Assembly: GCA_963669155.1 (NCBI GenBank)
Contig: OZ022595.1
Span: forward strand, 19,658,671-19,722,670
From: Arbacia lixula
Lineage: Eukaryota; Echinodermata; Echinoidea; Arbacioida; Arbaciidae
Length of the DNA stretch: 64,000 nt
Direction: 5' to 3'
Positions 63,801-64,000 of this stretch are shown piece after piece. The translations under genes and the position numbers were made by a program. Each line of letters opens with the position of its first letter. Within the stretch, counting starts at the first letter, position 1. Below the pieces are notes generated by a model, which saw nothing but the letters and a program-made list of their open reading frames with translations, did not search any database and was not told where the DNA came from.

Positions 63801-64000
63801 GCAGTTGATGGTGCAAAGAGCGATGTGATTGATTGTGTGAAGAAACCTTCCCTGTGCTCAGCTTCTGGCAAGAGTTTTGGTAACAAATCCAATTTTGTAC
63901 TACATTGGGATCTGCAACATGCAATAGAGAAGAAATATTCTTGCCCCATATGCTCATACCAAACAAGTTCAAAGTGCAACCTCGGTGTACACATGACAAG
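60879..64000 (+). CDS. Large C2H2 zinc-finger protein, open at right edge
   Basis: More than 1040 codons with no stop, starting at the first in-frame ATG (MTTHASSTKHPCPYC) after the MITE. Canonical C-X2-C-X12-H-X3-5-H fingers start at about 60912, 61002, 61377, 61695, 61776, 61866, 61950, 62034, 62352, 62436, 62571, 63192, 63273, 63360, 63444, 63528 and 63681, with another entering the edge at 63942. Degenerate fingers with a lost cysteine lie near 61158, 62877 and 63855. Classic linkers HTGEKPF/HSEKPF join some of them; others are separated by long acidic, Ser/Glu-rich spacers. Presumably a sequence-specific nuclear DNA-binding protein; no KRAB, BTB, SCAN or SET domain is visible. The true start may be upstream if the MITE is spliced out or absent in other alleles. 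Confidence 0.88.
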   Translation, partial: MTTHASSTKHPCPYCQRVFTEKSLLLDHIKWHIEDNETKFRCAICQKVLESKWRLNVHMMSHNKQRLDKSKAFKRKDHWKEHTQRQSGVRTFQCPKSPSVFSQSEDFRRHTDDHHHKDKNTMEASGCSIQEDENTQFDSESNREVVEEKNQLESHEMIVHIERSFACVYCTKAFRQEADLKEHMNVHDVHDYQNNDMDLQEVKENVKGKTQESVFEDSSNVLCKEQPGGELGPDTTLFMNPKATSPCPSSPSREIGDSVEGQSEMQAVQSYKCKKCNINFHLQQDLIVHMKIHSIAPHQCPHCSRSLRSKDDLHNHIEWHKQEHSPKFQCKVCLKVWESEVKLQRHMICHRSERPFQCSICENVYKRASHLKEHRILYHSEKPFKCSSCPESFFRLQHLKSHTRQIHTSRPSRQQQRPKALKKKTSLPHHKELHKEQNGPKRVCESKSPSESQTIRDSSEKVWEDEEKVRKHMVTVVTEAQSGHRGKRSYQCNYCDKVFKQISHLKEHEMIHTGEKPFQCSVCPKGFIRARDLVKHKDIHLKRSAKIGKGKEHKRSRTGKKSFQCYLCPETFFGSQGLKRHITLNHTSTPSRQHQRPIALKEKTSLPHHTELHKEQNGPKLVSESKSPSESQTIRDSSEKVWEDEEKVLKHMSGHRDSSERSFNDANCIEECRHEADLKEHMNIHTINDNQQREMESQGLDEQVKDKTQEPVPENSSSVLDIEQPGSEEGPDTTLFMSPNAISPCPLSPSREIGDGVEGQSGMQVVQSYKCKVCMKKFHLQQHLNEHIKIHSTAQHPCPHCPRLFRSKHDLHNHIEWHKEEHSPKFHCYICLKVWESEMKLQRHMVWHRSERPFQCSICEKAFKRASHLKNHMISKHSEKPFKCSLCPKSFSHSQYLESHTRQIHERSSLPHEESNKEKVLESESLSKSEKNRVNRHICPLCAKTYSTLSYLRVHIDRHLNKNECSTSRSESDHAVDGAKSDVIDCVKKPSLCSASGKSFGNKSNFVLHWDLQHAIEKKYSCPICSYQTSSKCNLGVHMT
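61497..63600 (+). repeat. Intragenic duplications in the zinc-finger ORF
   Basis: A spacer-plus-fingers block starting KTQESVFEDSSNVLC (61503) recurs as KTQEPVPENSSSVLD (62997), an offset of 1494 bp, and continues through SREIGDSVEGQ, the QSYKCK finger, IEWHK, KVWESE and the SERPFQCSICE fingers. A shorter block, RPSRQQQRPKALKKKTSLPH to SSEKVWEDEEKVRKHM (about 62103-62297), recurs about 537 bp later (from 62640). All offsets preserve the frame. Confidence 0.9.

Overview
This is animal nuclear DNA: intron-rich genes with GT/AG splice sites, AT-rich introns, many palindromic MITEs, decayed LINEs, a Tc1-type transposon and several minisatellites. The repeat style (hairpin-started elements with GTCCGTCC runs, GGGCCC-ended and TTAA-ended foldbacks) suggests a marine invertebrate deuterostome, most likely an echinoderm. 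That taxon is my inference and no marker gene in the window proves it.

Region 1 (1-24643, minus strand) is one gene, DNA topoisomerase II. I traced 21 coding exons with consistent splice sites and phases. They encode the first 957 residues, from the start ATG at 24643 through the ATPase, TOPRIM and catalytic-tyrosine domains. The C-terminal part lies beyond the left edge. The introns are packed with foldback elements, many ending in TTAA, some lying only tens of bases from exons, and with a 40-bp minisatellite at 62-660.

Region 2 (24644-37167) starts with the TOP2 upstream region and dispersed repeats. It then holds three correctly spliced plus-strand exons of a Groucho/TLE WD40 domain (28535-30489). 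I found neither the upstream nor the downstream TLE exons, so this looks like an orphan fragment. After it come a PHD-finger remnant split by a MITE, two families of hairpin-ended repeats and LINE remnants.

Region 3 (37168-56900) is a mobile-element district. It has a complete Tc1-like element with an intact 340-residue DD34E transposase, two decayed minus-strand LINEs, a second hairpin-ended element, a ~135-bp satellite, a LINE with an 11-bp target-site duplication and a CCT-rich minisatellite.

Region 4 (57000-64000, plus strand) ends in a large C2H2 zinc-finger coding region that runs off the right edge. Its first fingers are cut by a 319-bp MITE with a 5-bp target duplication. Downstream, an ATG at 60879 opens more than 1040 codons with about 18 fingers, built by internal duplication.

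I saw no operon-like arrangement, CRISPR array, rRNA or tRNA gene. The genes are functionally independent. What links the regions is the shared repeat families.
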